Shown piece after piece: positions 5,305 through 5,975 of a stretch of DNA of 5,975 nucleotides. The DNA is from Aquificaceae bacterium (lineage in GTDB: Bacteria > Aquificota > Aquificia > Aquificales > Aquificaceae). Location of the stretch: NCBI GenBank assembly GCA_015490215.1, contig WFYH01000071.1, forward strand, positions 1 to 5,975, read 5' to 3'. A model generated the notes under the pieces. It did no database searches. It worked only from the letters and a program-made list of their open reading frames with translations, and was not told the DNA's origin. Made by a program: the position numbers and the translations under genes. Every line of letters starts with the position of its first letter. Positions within the stretch are counted from its first letter, which is position 1.

Positions 5305-5538
5305 ATGCCATTTATAGGGAACATATCTCTTCCGGAACTCCTGATAATTTTGGCGATCATCTTTATACTCTTCGGAGCATCCCGGATACCCGAGGCGGGT
5401 AAGGCTTTGGGTGCTGGCATAAGAAACTTTAAGAAAGCCCTCTCCGGAGAGATTGAGGAAGAGGACGAAAAGAAGATCAAAGAGGTAAAGGCACAGGAGG
5501 TTAATGAGGACAAAAAGGAAGAGGTAAAGACAAGCTAA
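5305..5538 (+). CDS. tatA: Twin-arginine translocase subunit TatA/TatE family
   Basis: This small membrane protein oligomerises with TatC to move folded, often cofactor-bearing proteins across the cytoplasmic membrane. The 77-residue product has a short N-terminus, one transmembrane helix (about 10-22) with a polar residue, Glu11, near its start, the hinge FG (23-24), and the amphipathic helix [20 protein letters not shown] (27-46). A strongly charged Glu/Lys tail follows. Length and order are typical of TatA; TatB is usually longer, but a dual TatA/B role cannot be excluded without the other tat genes. The start is fixed by GGAGGTG (5290-5296), 8 bp before the ATG. It closes the plus-strand gene run. 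Its stop codon overlaps the stop of the opposing gene by 4 bp, leaving no room for an intergenic terminator. Confidence 0.93.
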   Translation: MPFIGNISLPELLIILAIIFILFGASRIPEAGKALGAGIRNFKKALSGEIEEEDEKKIKEVKAQEVNEDKKEEVKTS

Positions 5539-5975
5539 AGGCGAACAAGCAAAACTATCTCTCCTTTGATGTTTCCTCTTTCTCTTAGAATGTTTAAAAC
5601 CTCCTCCGCACTTCCCCTTATATATTCCTCGTGGATCTTGGTTATCTCCCTTGCCACGCACACCTGACGATTTCCTAACACTTCAAGGATAGCTTGCAGG
5701 GTCTTTACTATCCTTTTAGGGGACTCGTAAAAGATCAGCGTAGTATCTTCGCACTCCGCAAGCTCCTTGAGAAAACCGCCGAGTCCTTTTTTGGGCGGAA
5801 AACCCACAAAGAGGAACCTGTCGGTGGGAAGACCGGACCCAACAAGGGCTGTTACAAAGGCGGAAGGTCCGGGCAGAACCTCCACCTTTATCCCTTTCTC
5901 TATGCACGCTCTGACAAGTCTGTATCCGGGATCCGACACAGCGGGCATACCTGCATCTGTCACAAGTGCGACATC
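5535..5975 (-). CDS. rsmI: 16S rRNA (cytidine-2'-O)-methyltransferase RsmI, C-terminal part
   Basis: RsmI uses SAM to 2'-O-methylate C1402 in the decoding centre of 16S rRNA. The gene runs off the right edge, so only the last 146 residues are present. They show the tetrapyrrole-methylase fold as used in Rsm[20 protein letters not shown] (6-24 of this fragment), [12 protein letters not shown] (33-44), [17 protein letters not shown] (48-64), IFYESPKRI (81-89), [15 protein letters not shown] (107-121) and the final [10 protein letters not shown]. An internal GTG at 5963 is not the start, because conserved residues DVAL precede it. The protein ends right after the catalytic domain and lacks the extra C-terminal segment of roughly 60 residues found in E. 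coli RsmI. The stop overlaps the tatA stop on the other strand. Confidence 0.93.
   Translation of the reverse strand, partial: DVALVTDAGMPAVSDPGYRLVRACIEKGIKVEVLPGPSAFVTALVGSGLPTDRFLFVGFPPKKGLGGFLKELAECEDTTLIFYESPKRIVKTLQAILEVLGNRQVCVAREITKIHEEYIRGSAEEVLNILRERGNIKGEIVLLVRL

Noticed and set aside
5053..5661. Minus-strand open frame of 202 residues
   Set aside because: It lies opposite the CC-terminal protein, tatA and the rsmI end, has unlikely composition (Lys/Arg/Leu/Phe runs) and no motif.

Overview
This window looks like a chromosomal segment from a thermophilic bacterium of the Aquificaceae (Hydrogenobacter / Thermocrinis / Aquifex group). The evidence is indirect. The CRISPR repeat closely resembles the one I recall from Aquifex aeolicus. 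The proteins are rich in Lys, Glu and Ile, AGG/AGA and ATA codons are frequent, and the genes are tightly packed and mixed in function, as is usual in this group. Genus and species cannot be fixed from the sequence alone.

Layout. (1) Bases 1-368 are the end of a CRISPR array: six 29-bp repeats, the first cut by the window edge, and five spacers of 36-43 bp. The repeat's complement ends in GTTGAAAC, the usual 8-nt crRNA handle. A promoter-like TTGCAT-N17-TATATT lies just right of the array on the minus strand. The array is therefore read right to left, with its leader at 369 onward. No cas gene is in the window. (2) Bases 369-788 hold no gene I can support. They contain the leader with several inverted repeats, an iterated CATCAAAA motif, a possible small structured RNA on the minus strand, and a near-consensus promoter for dnaK. 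(3) dnaK (789-2684) is a full-length Hsp70 chaperone. (4) A compact plus-strand run follows: pncB (NAD salvage), tRNA-Arg(CCG), a long-chain polyprenyl diphosphate synthase (quinone side chain), an 80-residue protein ending Cys-Cys-stop that I place in the 'cory-CC-star' family, and tatA. (5) The 3' part of rsmI enters from the right on the minus strand and overlaps the end of tatA by 4 bp.

How the parts relate. The four protein genes between 2730 and 5538 and the tRNA sit 1-45 bp apart with no convincing internal promoter or terminator, so they are probably cotranscribed. Cofactor supply, quinone prenylation and protein export all serve membrane energy metabolism, but such mixed operons are common in Aquificaceae and need not mean one pathway. 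The most interesting signals are in the first 700 bases: a spacer encoding a PAPS-reductase-like motif, the leader architecture, and the unexplained structured segment between the CRISPR leader and dnaK. The small CC-terminal protein beside tatA is the least understood gene.
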